This document shows positions 21,931 to 35,914 of a stretch of 64,000 nt of DNA, in pieces. The DNA is from Nipponacmea schrenckii. Lineage: Eukaryota > Mollusca > Gastropoda > Lottiidae. A program made the position numbers and the translations under genes. The notes below the pieces were generated by a model. That model searched no databases. It was not told the DNA's origin and worked only from the letters and a program-made list of their open reading frames with translations. How positions within the stretch are numbered: position 1 is the first letter of the stretch; each line of letters starts with the position of its first letter. The stretch lies in the NCBI GenBank assembly GCA_030562195.1, contig CM060200.1, positions 28,311,023 to 28,375,022 of the forward strand, given 5' to 3'.

Positions 21931-23385
21931 ATAAGAAAGCACCATTCGCCATTAATCAAGTTATCTCCATGCTAGTTTTAATATCACTGACTATCACTCG
22001 CTACATCTCGCTTCTTATATCCCAATTATTCAAAATAATAACAATACAATATTTCATGTATTATCCTTTAACACAAGTTCGTTTCGTAGTCTCTATCGCA
22101 CTGGGGTGAGTTATGAAACGCTCTCAGAGCCGTCTTACTAAAAGAAGGTCAGTGGGCGGATCGACATGTCAATCAGCGCTCTGAGGTGTTAACCACACCT
22201 ATTCCAGATACGCCTACATAACGATGTATCAAATATCAGCTTTTAACTGTCAAAATTAACTAAGATCTACAAAGTAAGGGGCTTTGTGATTGGCTGGTAG
22301 TAAAAAATGTTCACACTTTTCGTCTTGTAGAGGTCTTATCGTTTGACACTGGGGTAAGAATAAGACGAGCTGTGTGTGTACCGTTGTGTAGCTCTGATCA
22401 CTGAGTTGTAAAACGGCAGATTTCAAACCGGGCTGAATATTTACTGTTATCTTATCTACCACGAAAGAAAAGTAATTTGGAAGCCAGCGATTATAATCGT
22501 GAGATTTGTTACGTATATAATATGATATACATGGTATAAATTTTCATAGATCGCGGTATATCAACGACTAACTGTACACCCGTATTTTATTATCGTACAG
22601 GAACACGTTCTTTCTTCCAATACACACGTGTAATATATGGGAATTCTGCAGTGACATTATCATTTACATCTCCTATCTTAATCTACACTGCAGTACAAGT
22701 CTTTGAAATTATTTTAGGGGTTAATTCAAATAGTCCACCGTTAAAGGGTTAAATTATGTTCTCTTTTTTGAGCGTTTCTTCAAATAAAATTATTACTCTT
22801 TTCCTTTTTAAGTATTGAATACAATTTCCTTCTTACTCAGTCTATATTTCGAGATACCATCTAATAAAGTTAAAAATATCGTCAAAAATATTTCGTTTTC
22901 GGATGAAAAAAGTTAAATGATAGGTCTTCACTATCTAATAAGTTTAATCTTTTACATAAATTGCCCACCAAACTGATCATCTCAAGTTTTACAATTACAT
23001 ATAACACACTGTCTTTTCTTTTATTTAAAAGGGCAGTATGCAAAAGTAACATTATCAAAAGCATTGCAAATTATATCTGAAATATTTCTAAAATGTGCTA
23101 TTTCTATATTTTTGTTTCTACTTCATCAAAATGAATTTGTTTTAAAGGGTTAATTCTAAACGAAGTGTACTGTCAAGTAAGCAGATTGTGCCTCATACAC
23201 AGGCGAACTATTTTTTGTTGAAACCTTGAGTATTCGTAGTGGAAATTAGTCATTTATTTTGTTTCAATCCGTACAGTATAGTACCTACTAATAGGGACAA
23301 CGAACCAATAAAGTTAAGTTAGGTATAGTTAAGCGTAGTTGTTAGATTAACAAACCAACAAAGTTAAATCTTTCAAATAAAACCA

Positions 23386-23471
23386 GGGACACATTTCTCT
23401 AGATATTGATGAACAATTTTCATCAATGTGTGTAAAAAATTTATCGACCTACGAAAATACAGAATGCCCTC
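23386..23471 (+). repeat. Second copy of the 6.5-kb dispersed repeat
   Basis: Matches 6555-6661 from GGACACATTTC through CTAGAT, TTGAT, TTTTCA, CGACCTA and AGAAT, but lacks the long A-run of that copy. Confidence 0.55.
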
Positions 23472-26400
23472 TTAATTAAAGTTTTGTTCAATGTATAAAA
23501 TAACCTGTATATGAATTGATTTATGTCACCTTGAGCAAAAGTACTAGTATTAACCGTAATAAAATTAACAAATTCTAAAATCACCGTTTAAATGAAATGA
23601 TATTATCTTGAACATCATAATAATACTTCCAGTTTTTTTTAGGAAAGATATTAGTAAATTATTACCTATGAATGTATGTTATTAAAGACATTTTTGGCAC
23701 CTGACTGACGTCTCTATGATCGAGAAAAGGTCTATATATAACCAGTAGTGGGTCTTGTGCAAGAACAACAACCCCGGGTAATGGACAAGTATGACCCAGG
23801 GGTCGGGCATTATACCAAGAGGAAGTCAATCGAGTAATGCAGTACCAGCGAGGGGTGATCTCTGATCTGGTATGATAATACATGTATTGGTCAAAACAAT
23901 AAGCACTAACGAGTTTGTGATTGTATCAGTCGCTCCTTGGAAAATTCACACCGTGCCGACTGAGTTGTTCCCACTACACCGTGTTGTGTTTAGTTGCGTA
24001 ATATTCAAGATAGAACGCTTTTTCATTTGATAACACACTTACCCACGAAATAATTCGAGATATAACGATATTACAAAGTATACATCCATTCCGAATACAA
24101 ACCTGTATTGGATTCTTCGAACACAGGGCACCTGATTGACATTAGTTTACCACTGGGTTTAATTAAAGTTATTTTCGAATACATGTGTGTGGTAATACCA
24201 CTATAATAAACTGTTAAATATGGCATCATGCATTTAGAATTCAATGCACCTGCATAAGATTGCGATAGCTGTGTTTTAATATTGCCAAAACTGTTCCTCT
24301 AGAGGGCGGACATGAAAAGGGCGTCTAGCAATTTCTTTACTGTACACTGCACGTCGTCATTATTCTAACTAACAACAATTATTGAGAACAATATTGGGAC
24401 ATAACCTCTCCACATTTATTAAATTATTTACTGACTAAAGCTATTTCAAAATTAAATTTTGGTGGTTGTTTTTTTTTTTTCTGAACATGAAAACAGAATG
24501 TATTGTAAAACTGTTATTTTGGATTTCGAGGTCAGTTTTGCGTATCATATTTAATAGTTTTTTTTTTTTTATCAAAGGAAATAATCTCTTCATCTACAAG
24601 GATCATCGACACAAAATCTATCACCTTGAGGTCTTGAAAACAATTAGACTAAATTACATCTACCACCTCAACTAAGCACCCTAGCGATAATCCACATAAA
24701 TCCTTCACCTACCTCGATAATCCATCGATTATGGAAAAATCCACACATAATAGAGAATACATGAACACCAATCCGCATTAAATCCAGATTAAATACTAAG
24801 TCGGTTTCACTCGTGACGATGTAATGCTTACTAGTGTCGAACATTGAGGGCTGAAGTAGTTTTCAGCATGGACTTGTGAAACTAATCCAAGTCCAATCTG
24901 ATCGGGTTTATTGGTAAACGGTTATTGACAGTCTGAAGCGTGAATAGTTCACAGTTCATAGTTCAGAGCCTGATTACTAATAGAATAAGACATTTAACCA
25001 TTCACACCGCCAACATATTCCCATTCAATCAATTGCAGTGACAGTCGTTTATTACCCAAGCCCGCTTCACACTTTGACAATTGCAATCTCGTCAACTCCA
25101 ATCAAGAACTGTTAAATATGAAACAGTTTTGATTTTGACAGAGTTTTGTTTTTTCTACTTATGGCATGGAGTGGTGTAAAAAGTGTTGAATAAATTCGTT
25201 TTTATTGATTTATTTATTGACAATATTGTCTTTGTTTAGCACTTGATGGTGATCGTTTGTTGATGTGAACTGTTAAACAGTTGCATTAATTAATTGGTAT
25301 GTTGATCACATCAGATGTCCAGAAATCTGTCCGTATCATACCTATACAGAAGTGATAGAATTTGAAGAAAGTTGTCGCCAGAAGCAGGATATGATTTTTT
25401 CTTTTGAAATAAATACATCGTATGACGTGCTAGTAAGTTCAATTACATTTCTTGCAAAAACTTTCTTCCATTGTGCGACGTAATACGAGATGACAGATAT
25501 TGTTAGCTTATTTAGTTTTGGCAGAAAACTGTCTGCAAATTTACAAGATACCAGCCCCACCCCATTCACATTTTAAGAACATGAGGTTGAGAAACGTATG
25601 ATTTGAAATATAAGTTTGCATCTTTTGGATTAATGAAAGAAACAACGTCACGTAGTATGCAATAAGGTACACTATGCATCTAAAGGAGCTTATCTACCTC
25701 TATTCACACCCTTGGCTCAATAATACTACATATTACCTATACTTGGACCAACCCTGTGGAGTATGCAAAAGGTCAAAAGATTCAAAATTCGTTCCGTTGG
25801 ACACTCCCTAAAACACCTGGTATATTGCAAAAGATTTATGAGTCAACCTCCATTTTAGAGGGTCCACACAATTTATAACATGGAAACTTTATAAATTGAG
25901 TTAACGTGAATTTTTTTCGCATTTCCATTTTTCGAATAAACCCCGAATAAACAAGAGGTAACTAAGAGATGGCTGCGACGTTTAGATCAACACACCTGGC
26001 TGAAACAGACATAATTTTACATCCAGCCACATCAATATTCAGTCCGTTTGACACAAATTCGACAGCTGCCGAAAACTCTGGTCTGAAATATCATCATGTG
26101 CCAATTTTTACATTCAGGGTCAAAACATACCAAGGTGTGGTGCTAAAAAAAAATGTTCTTGAATTAGATCTCGGCCCATACTATTTTTTTAGTTTTTATG
26201 TTGAAAAAATACTCAAAAATTATTCATGATTTTTTGTTTTCTTAGATTTTGAGATAAATCTTTTCTCCCATAACTCACTCTTTCAACTATTGTTCACCAT
26301 GTTTTGTATTTTTGAATGATCAAAGAAGACTTTAAAAAGCGAAAAAATAGAGAATTCACACTATACTTTTATTCAAGTAAATCAAAAGCGACACACAATT

Positions 26401-28200
26401 TGTTGAAGCGGATCCTATATTTGAGAATCTGTATTGATCAACATCCATTATTGTGCATATTGAGCCCATCTTTTATTGAGATCTACTCCTTTACCCTAAT
26501 TGTCAACATGTTTTTGGGTGAAAGTTCACTCATCAGATAAGGCAATAAAATGCATTCCAAACAATTTGCCAGTAAAATTGTTCAATCGGGAGCCACGCTT
26601 CACCGACTTTCGCTTTATCCCAATGTTAATCAGGTATAGGTAAAGGCAAGAGGTTTGAATGCTAGTTTTACTACACATTCTTAATAAATAGGCTCATTTT
26701 ACCATTAAATCATCAAATAACTTAAAATAATGGAGATATTAAAACACCCTCGTGCCCTTAACTATAGTCAATAGAACTAACAGACACATTAGATGATCAG
26801 GCGCTTGGTTTATGATTAGTTTCATGACCTTTTGTGAACTAAAGTTTTGAGAAATGGACAAAAGATGTCATCCTCCCCTTCAAAAGTGCAATTATTTCGC
26901 GTTACCCAAATAGTTAAGATTGCGGGTAGTGAATCATTTTTTAAAACTCAATTGGTATGATTTCAATTTTTAAAAGTTTAATATCCGGGGTATCGGACAA
27001 TATCTTCATTGAAAAGAAAGAAACGATTTTTTTCAAGGATAACATCATTAGTCCGTTCGACATAACCAAACATGTAACGCTTCAAGCGCTGTAACCTACT
27101 ATTTTACAGACCCCCTCTTTGAAAAACTCCGACCATCGTACAATCACCTTTCTGACAGCACCTGGACAGTAAAAGTCGCCAATAACCTGTTAACTACATG
27201 CTAAGACTGTGTAAATGTCTATCAAAGTGACCGAAACGTCCCCAATCATGTGATAAAATGACCATTTAAACAAATACTTAACGTTCAGTTCTTAGACAAA
27301 CACACAACTGTATCCTTGAGAAGTCAAACAATTATTTCAAGATGAAATCATCGTGTCAATGTTTGTATTACAATTTTATTTTATCACAAAGGTAAAATGG
27401 AGTATTCGAACATCAAGAAATTCTAGGCTTCGAGCATACCAAAACTTTGTCTTAAAGCCCCCTGTAGTTGTTTTTAAATGTTACGTGCCAATCTGGGTTT
27501 CTTCTTGTGTTAACAATAGTAGGTATAAACATGTTTCTTCGGGACGATATGTACGAGGATCACAATTTTGACTTTTTAAAACGAACTTTGCAGTAAATTT
27601 AAGTATACATTCTTTTTATATTTATCGTTATCGAGCCCTATGGTGGTCATAGCTAAACCAGTATTGTACGGACAATAAAGATCAAATGACCATCGTGTAA
27701 ACAAACAGATTGTAACGAATATGGTCTAATGAAACAGATACTGATACAAGGCAAATACAACAATTGAATCAGGACATAGGAAATACGAGACGAGTTCAAC
27801 TGACCATACAGAGTCACTTGCAATATTGACCTTGTCCGGAAGGAGAGATCGAGGATGATGGATCGTGAATGATTATAGATCGGCTGCCTCGGAAGAACGA
27901 GTTCTTGTTTTAACAAGATTCGAATATTTTCTAATAATTGGTCAACATTAGGAAACTACCACGTCCAACAATGCCCTCAAAATTCCAATTTCACAGTCCA
28001 ATTTCAAATTTATCTGTTGACAGCAAAATGGTCCCTTTCTACAAGACTGACAAACATAGGCTTATGAAAAAGGGTGACTTCATAATTATGAGCTTAGATC
28101 AGAAATATTTTCTTTTGACATTTTCGAATGCCAATCAACTTCATCTAATAGAGCAAGACAGGGATCCCCATTCAGTCGAAACACTATAAATAAACGTCAT

Positions 28201-28245
28201 CCTGCAGTGTGTAATAAAGGAAAAAAAATGCCAGGACAGTGGCTG
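28201..28245 (-). repeat. Trace of SINE-like family core
   Basis: Contains TGCAGTGTGTAATAAAGG and GCCAGGACAGTGGC, the words that mark the core of the SINE-like family seen best at 56594-56856 and 35484-35647. Confidence 0.4.
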
Positions 28246-29919
28246 CAGCAATTTATATTTACCATTGTCGAAGAATATTTATCAAATCAAGTGAGTCCAC
28301 ACTTCGATTCCAAGCTTCTCAATATGACACCATGTCAATGTACCGTTTGACTGATTCCGAATAAAAGGAATTAAGCCGTTTTTACCGCGAACCAGTTATG
28401 ATGCAGATAAGGGGAAATTATGCCAGGCATTAGCAATCTTCGTATCATAATTGTCATGAAATCTTTACCTAATCGAGCGATACAATAATTTGACTCTCAA
28501 CCACGCTATACATGTATTGTCACGGAAATCGCACATTGGATGATTCCGAATGAAAACCTCCCCAATATTTTCAGTGAAACTAAGCCGTAGTTATCATGCT
28601 CAGTGAGTTTGATTTGTTAGATTGATAAAATTTGAGTTATTTGATAAAATCTTCACGACGATTTCCCTTTTCATGATTCATCCTCGATTGCCATCTCGCA
28701 GCTTCTAAAGACATTGTCAGAATCAAAATGGCCGCCATAGATGATTGATAGGCCTAATTTTCAGATTAATTCAAAGTCTCAATTACACGCACGTTTTGTT
28801 TCCATCAAATTTTATTCAATATTCAGATTAGACATTTCACGACAGACGAAAATAACCAGGTCGATTCTAACTGACGTCATAAACTCGAGGAATAGGAATA
28901 TTCCCACGTGAGTGTCGAGTTATCACCCTTGGGACGTAATAATGTGGGCGTGATCTGAGGTTGAACCCGTCTTTGATTTAGTGTCGCTAACATCATTGAC
29001 AATAATTTGGGCGGACATTGAAGGGTGGTGCTAACTGAGGATTTCTAAACACCATCACCGCAATGGCGGTAACTAAATAGCCTGCAGACGAACGATCTCG
29101 CCCCAAGGGAAGTAATAGAAATATTGTGTAAGCGTTATATAATCGTCTGTTATTTCTCATGCTAAATACCTTTCTTAACCTTGTACTAATGGCTACTCAT
29201 CAGATTAAACACAGATCTTTAATTCTCGTCATCTTTAAATTCAATTCACCAATAATAAATAGGAATGTTGTTAAAAGCCTCTTGTTATTTGAAGTAGAAT
29301 AGGAAACAATAGAAAGTAATTAAAACTCCATTTTCTGAGTTCTTATGAGTTTCTCAATATAATGTAATAGGATAACGATTGACAGTTGCTCTATTTTAAC
29401 TGCAGATTGAAGTGGGCCCTCAAACAATGTATTAATCTTTAACAACGCTATTGAACGATCAATGGAAGAACTTGAAAGAGCGCTAAAAGACAATTGCTAC
29501 TGTATTGTGGAAACAGTTTTCAAATTATGTCATTTTCTGTCAAATCTCGGCTACTTAGCACCTTGTTATTCTATGACTGTAACCATCCATTGTTCAATTT
29601 CGATTCAAATCGATCGTTATGTTCGAAGGGCCTCATAAAGTCGATTCATAAATAGTCTACTTAACACATCTTTGATTTCTACCAAAAACTATGTCCAATT
29701 CTAACCTCCATTACATTTTCAATCAAAAGTCTAAAATTGAAATGGCATATTCGATATTCGTATTCGATTCAGTATATTATAACATACACTTTCGGCTAAG
29801 TTTTATTTCCAACTATTATGGACTTTTTTTCATCACTTTGTTTTCAAATTTGCTCTTTTATGTCTGTTTCCATTGACACTTGCGAGATTACAACCAAACT
29901 TTACAATTATTACATAGCG

Positions 29920-29962
29920 CGGTGCATAACAGTAGGACGTAAAACTTCATTCATTTCATTTA
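29920..29962 (+). repeat. Tail of SINE-like family
   Basis: AGTAGGACGTAAAACTTCAT followed by TCATTTCATTTAC is the family's end, in the same orientation as 56594-56856. Confidence 0.5.
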
Positions 29963-31955
29963 CAGCTCTCTTTTTGGTGGCAAGTATCACCATTCCAGAA
30001 CACCTAATGACACCCTGTTGATTTGTTAATCTGGCTTCTCGTGGAGAGTCCACATTGCAAACAGTATTTATGAAGTAAGCATATGGTCTTCTACACAAAA
30101 TAAAACAGGCTCACCCAGCGAAATGTTTCAGCAAATTTCAGTGGAAATATTGTGCTGTGCCATCAGATTATTGTTGTTGTATAATTCAGATCGTGAAGGA
30201 GAATTTCTAAAACATTACCAGACATGATTATGCAATTTTTATCTTGGAAAACGTGTTGTATAAACACTGTGTAAAATTAGCCATTGCAGATGACGAGAGT
30301 ATTCTAAACGAGAGGATGAACTCGATTCCACATGCCAGATCTGTTATAAATTACCATTCTGCTAATAATCAGTTTTCAGTTCCTGCTTTTATACAATTCC
30401 ATCGACTTGGTGTTTTTATAGAGGCGTAATGACCCTGTATAACGAATATCTGGGGACATTTTAGTTAAAACCAATTAAAAGCTCAACAGCTATCCAGTAT
30501 TGATCGCTGTCGACTGCCGGGAATAGCTAGGGTTAAAAAATGTTTACGAAACTACAATATTCTAATTAAGTAAATCGCCGGGCTTCCAGTTACAATGACC
30601 AAAACGCGATGGTCACGCATTATGACCCCATAAATGATGATGTAATAAATACTGTGTGAGATGACAACAGATAATAGTGACGTATTAAACAAATAACGTG
30701 TACGTTGACATATCGTTAACGAGGTAGAATGAGACCATTCTAATCTGATCAAGTATTTACCAATTTAATGAGTATCAATACCCGTCCTGACACGAGGTGG
30801 CGCTTTATTTATTCATAATGTATTGTTGTTAAGAATGACGAAAGATGGAGCCCCTGTATTCTTAACACCAACAATTACACGCTTGGTGTTCAAAAGTAAA
30901 ACTTTGTACAACCTATTTTGTATAGTTATGTTTTAAATCTTTTATCAACGAATCTTAGATTGCGATTAATTTTTCTCGAAGTTATAAAACTGTCTTGTAT
31001 TTTTTAAATCTTTAAAACACTTTACGTCATGAAAGAAAATAGTAATATTAAAAGGGCCCGAGGCAATAACGTACTATCCATTAAGGTTTCTTATTCATGC
31101 ACCGGAAATAATATTTTTTTTACATTTTAATGAATGAATCACGTCACGAAATGTACGCGAAAGAAAGTAGACCGCTGCATGCTGTAATTCCAACTGGTTT
31201 TATCCTGTTATTTTTCGATCACATGTATCTGACGACGCCACGTCAATAACGAATCAACCAACCTAATTGATAACATTAATAAACTATATTAAGCTTATAT
31301 CCAATTAAGTTTAAACCATACCCAGATAAATGTTTACCTTCAGGGAGAAGGGCATTTCTTCTGATATTGCTTAGAGAAGAGAGATTGTGTCCTGTCCATT
31401 GTCGAAGAGTGTCGAGTAGAGTTAACCCCTTCAACCTACATCTCAGTCAAACTATGCCGGAACCGCAAAACCCTTCTGATGCAAATTTTTCTACAGTTCA
31501 GGAAAGAACGAAAACTACTTTTGCTGCATGTAACATCAATGCATTTCTTTCAAGAGGGATGTGAATTGTGTACAAGCATAAATCAAATAATGATCAATTT
31601 AAATGGTTTGTAAGATAATCTAACTGAACTGCAGTGAACAAAAAAAAACATTCCTTGTGAATAGAATTAAACGACCAACCCCATCATAAAATAAATTGAA
31701 AATCGATGTTTGATATTACAGTTAGTGTAATACTAGTCTATTACCATTAATAAAGCCAAGTTAGAACTGATTGACACGACATCTGGTGACGAATTCCTCA
31801 TCTCACGTGCAATTACCATCAGTTCTTATTCCACGGCCAGCCAACCAGCAGGCCTTCTTGGAATCAATAAATGCATCTTACAGTGCATCAAATTAAAATA
31901 ATTTCGTAAAAGGTTGGTTAATACTGGGTCCCTCTTTTAACGAGAGAAGCTAGGC

Positions 31956-31956
<1 letters not shown>

Positions 31957-31986
<30 letters not shown>

Positions 31987-31987
31987 T
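31957..31987. repeat. GA microsatellite
   Basis: An uninterrupted run of about 14 GA dinucleotides. Confidence 0.9.
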
Positions 31988-32816
31988 GTTGGTATACAAC
32001 AAACAGACCATCTTTTCCGTAAACATCATTATATATTAAGATTTAATTTTTTCATTTTTTTGGATCATATTTTTTCTATATTCATTTATTTATTTACTGT
32101 TTTGGAAAATTTGCATCGAGTCATTGCATAATTTGCAATATGTAGTAAAAGGACAGACATTTCTCTAATTGCAATAAATCAAAAAATGTTGTTTGGTCAA
32201 GGATTAATTGAATGAACACGATCCTCAACGTACCCGATATATACCGGGCAATACTCCCAGAGATTCAGATGGTGCACTTTAAACAAATTAAATTGAGTCC
32301 CTGAAGTTTTGTTTGTAGTTTAATTCATATAAAGGGTTTCAAGATGAAATTTAACCGAACAAATTATTTCTAAAACTGAAGTCGGAATGTTTTCAATAAG
32401 TGAAATAATTACAAGTCGCCATTGCCTCGCCGACAAACGATCTGAACCATTTCATCTGGTTTCGGTCAGTCTTTGACTCAACTTTGATCAAAATTAGTCA
32501 TTCATCGTATAAAAAGGCTACGAGCCTTTCCAAATTTCTAGTATTGACTCAATAAATTTATATTCTCCCATGGAGGAAAGGGGTTAACCTTGAAATTGCA
32601 TAATTAGCCTTCTAAATGGGATGAAAACTTATGTACAGATTACACGTTTAAGATTCGTTGACTGAAAATAAGTACATAACATATATCAGGGTAATGCTTG
32701 TTTAACCCATTATATGTTTATTTCCAAAACTTTCCATAAAGTTCAGATGCATACCCCCGTCTATAGGCAATATTATTACACTAATGTCCAAAAGCCAAAT
32801 GCTGAACATTTTCGTT

Positions 32817-32995
32817 GACTTATCATTCTCACGGCACTCAATAAGGCTCAACAACTCTCGCCCACTGTCCCTCACTGGCAGGCTGATAATTTTTTTATTG
32901 TTTTAATAGGGGCATATTCTTTCTGTCTTTTTCACGGCACTTAGAAAGACTAAACAATTCTCGCCCACCGTCTCCCACTAACTGTCTGATAAATT
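32817..32995. repeat. Direct duplication, ~103-bp spacing
   Basis: TCACGGCACTCAATAAGGCT with AACAACTCTCGCCCACTGTC and TCACTGGCAGGCTGATAA starts at 32829 and recurs, diverged, from 32932 (TCACGGCACTTAGAAAGACT, AATTCTCGCCCACCGTC, CTGTCTGATAA). Confidence 0.75.
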
Positions 32996-33189
32996 CCAGG
33001 CCAGTCAGCCAACTTACTGTTGTTCAGATCGTGTTGATGTCTACGTGATGAATGTGACATTATTTCATTAACAACATGGTTTAATTGATGACATGAATAG
33101 AAGATTATGTAAATAACAATCATTTAAAAATCATTATAACTAGATTAGACTGATTATATCTGATAATAACTCGCCTATTCATCACTTAA

Positions 33190-33284
33190 TAATGAAATGA
33201 AATGGAGTATTACGTCTCAAATTTCAACCATCATTGCTCTAATGGAGACGAACGTCATGCCGTGTACATTGAGGGCAATTTACT
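33190..33284 (-). repeat. Truncated SINE-like family copy
   Basis: Reads AATGAAATGAAATGGAGTAT and TACGTC at the left and GTCATGCCGTGTACATTGAG and GGCAATT at the right, the tail and core of the family in reverse orientation to 56594-56856. Confidence 0.65.
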
Positions 33285-34016
33285 AAAGTGATATCGAGTT
33301 GACAAGTGCAAATATGTATCAAAAGAAACACTTTTTAGCAATAAACTGGCTGAAAAAAAAAGAGTTCAGACTCCCTGTTGTAGAATGTTATTAGGTGTTC
33401 TGGAAGAGAATGATAATTGAAATATTATAATGGAGCTCTAATCCAATACATATTGAAGCCCGTAAATCGAATAAGGCCTTGTTATAGTAATGTCTTCGAC
33501 AGAGATATTTTCTGCTTAGATATAACCAAGATGGGTCCAAGATCTGCCCTGAAAAGGTTAACGGCAGAAGATTTGTACATGTACATGAAGAGATTCATAC
33601 AAACCCGGAGTGCATATTGTGACGATATTGCAGATATATCAGAATGGATAATTATTGTATCAATACTTGCTACTTCAGTGTGGACCTAACTTAACAAACA
33701 ATGGCATACAACGCCAATGTGATTGTAACTTGAATACTGACAGAATGAAAAGTGATACATCATAAGGAGATGGCCCTCTTTCAATTCCTTCTAAAACCAT
33801 CATAATTATAAGTCAATAGAACTAGAGTGAATAATAAAAAACCCATATAAACAGATGAGAAAGGTTGGTTTTTAGTATACAGTGCAATCCTGACACAACA
33901 CGTTTCAAGTGGACCAGTAAAACATTGAATCGTGTATATGCATATTAAGTAGTCGATGATTCTGTTTACACGAAACACTTGCTGTCAAACCGCTTCCATA
34001 TTGTTTAATTGATATG
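33285..34016. other. Gene-free sequence
   Basis: A 90-codon plus-strand frame (33417-33689) lies here, but no splice context or family resemblance supports it. Nothing else was recognised. Confidence 0.4.
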
Positions 34017-34872
34017 ATATGAATCAAATGATACCAAGGCTATCTTCACAACAAGCCGGTTAATATGAATCAAACGGTTCTAAGGCTATGTTCACAACAA
34101 GCTGGTTCATATGAATCGAATGGAATTAAGGTTATGCTCACAACAAGCCGGTTAATATGAATCAAATGACATTAAGGCTATATTCACAACAAGCTTGTTT
34201 ATATGATTCAAATGATACTAAGGCTATGTTCACAACAAGCTGGTTAATATGAATCAAATGATACTAGGGCTATATTCACAACCAGCTGGTTTATAAGAAT
34301 TAAATAATACCATTATGTGCACAATAAGCTGGTTTATATGAATCAAATGATACTAAAGGCTATGTTCACACCAAGCTGGTTTATATGAATAAAATGATAC
34401 CAAGGCTATGTTCACAACAAGCTGGTTTGTATGAATCTAATGATATCAGGGCTATGTTCACAACAAGCTGGTTAATGTGAATCAAACGGTTCTAAGGCTA
34501 TTTTCACAACAAGCTGGTTTATATAAATCAAATGGCACTAAGACAATGTTCACAACAAGCTGGTTTATATGATTCAAATGATACCAAAGCCATGTTCACA
34601 ACTAGCTGGTTTATATGAATCAAATGGCACAAAGGTTATGTTCACAACAAGCTGGTTTATATGAATCAAATGATACTAAGGCTATGTCCACAACAAGATG
34701 GTTTATATGAATCAAATGATACTAAGGCTATGTTTACAACAAGCTGGTTTATCAAATGATACTAAGGCTATGTTCACAACAAATTGGTTTTTATGAATCA
34801 AATGATACTATAGCTATGTTCACAAAAAGCTTGTTTATATAATTAAAATGGTACTGCTATGTTCTCAAGCTT
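34017..34872 (+). repeat. Minisatellite, ~46-bp unit, about 18 copies
   Basis: Consensus words are TATGAATCAAATGATACTAA, GGCTATGTTCACAACA and AGCTGGTTTA. Most units differ by single substitutions; some lack a few bases (for example near 34740). Conservation is high in the centre and falls at the right end. Confidence 0.95.
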
Positions 34873-35483
34873 AGTTTGCACTATGTACTGTGATAAATTT
34901 TGTTTAGTCAACTATTTTCGTTTTTTACAATATAGTGACATGTTCTTCAATCGAGCCATCTGTTTGTTGATTTCATTCAAACACTGATTACATGACAGTG
35001 ACGTAATAATTAGTATTAAAAAGAAACGTGTAGCAGACATATAAAAAGCAACCGGAAATGTGTTTTGTCGTGTAGCCGCCATTTTGTGTGCTGATATTTC
35101 GCGACAGGCGTACAAGTTTGGTTTTGTCAAGCAGTGATCTTCAGTAATCCTTGGATGATACTGACGGCTATAAAAACAGTCAAAGTGCAAATCCAATGTT
35201 GACACAACTAGCAAAATCATTAACTTCTGATGTTTGCCTTTGAAAATTTGAAATTTGAATCATTTCGTCTTTTATAGGTTTATAGACTTACAAATGCAAG
35301 ATATGGTGTCTCACCCGACTAAATAGTACTCTTTACTAAGGATCTTTTTTTGCACATATTGTCACATTGTCTCAGCCGAACGTGGGGCACACGAAATAAT
35401 CCCATCGACACACCTTGATCTGTATCATTGACAGAGGATGAATCAAGGACGAAAAAAATATATATATAATAATGTTAGGAAGC

Positions 35484-35647
35484 AAATGAAATTAAAGAAA
35501 TGAGTTTTACGTCCTATCTTTCTGCAATTGTTTGGGCTAATGAATACATGCGACGCCATGCAATGTGCAATGAGGTAAATTTTGCCAGAACAGCGGCATA
35601 AACAAACTCTTTTTCGATTTCCAACTGTCGAGTGATCTTTGACGTGA
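35484..35647 (-). repeat. SINE-like family copy
   Basis: In reverse complement it follows 56594-56856 over most of its length: CGACAGT, AAATCG, TTATGCCGCTGTTCTGGCA, CCTCATTGCACATTGCATGG, then the tail GGACGTAAAACTCATTTC. No A-box or B-box could be assigned with confidence, so the SINE class is inference from length, dispersal and a shared simple tail. Confidence 0.75.
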
Positions 35648-35914
35648 AAGTAAAAGCGAGTAGAATGTATAAAGTTATATGATAACTGAATGATATTTAA
35701 CATAGTCGAGATTATAATAATTATCATACTCATTAGACACCTGCCAGTTAATATTCATATAGAGGTCAGTTTAACATCTCGGATATATTCATTCAGCTGT
35801 ATATTAGGGATGGAGGTTGTTTCGGTCAGTGGTGGCACCGACCCGACTAGGCTTTGGGGTTAAAAATAGAGGACAGATCGAAATAAAGGGGACCAACTAC
35901 ACTGCTAACTACGA

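Larger units (their letters stand above)
21953..32816. other. Upstream of RGM: long gene-free stretch with scattered repeats
   Basis: No confident exon was found, although the RGM promoter and first exon should lie in or beyond this interval. Content that could be supported is listed separately: a dispersed repeat at 23386-23471, repeat-core traces at 28201-28245, a family tail at 29920-29962 and a GA microsatellite near 31957-31987. A MAAT-starting frame at 25969-26131 is discussed as a candidate only. Confidence 0.4.

Noticed and set aside
22256..22462. 68-codon minus-strand ORF upstream of RGM exon 1
   Set aside because: No splice signals that would join it to RGM and no family resemblance; could at most be UTR.
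33417..33689. 90-codon plus-strand ORF
   Set aside because: Ends in a hydrophobic stretch that briefly suggested a membrane protein, but no splice context or recognisable family supports it.
34017..34872. CRISPR-like appearance of regularly spaced repeats
   Set aside because: The whole unit repeats with no unique spacers, and the genome is clearly eukaryotic; it is a minisatellite. The same holds for the 62.4-62.9 kb array.
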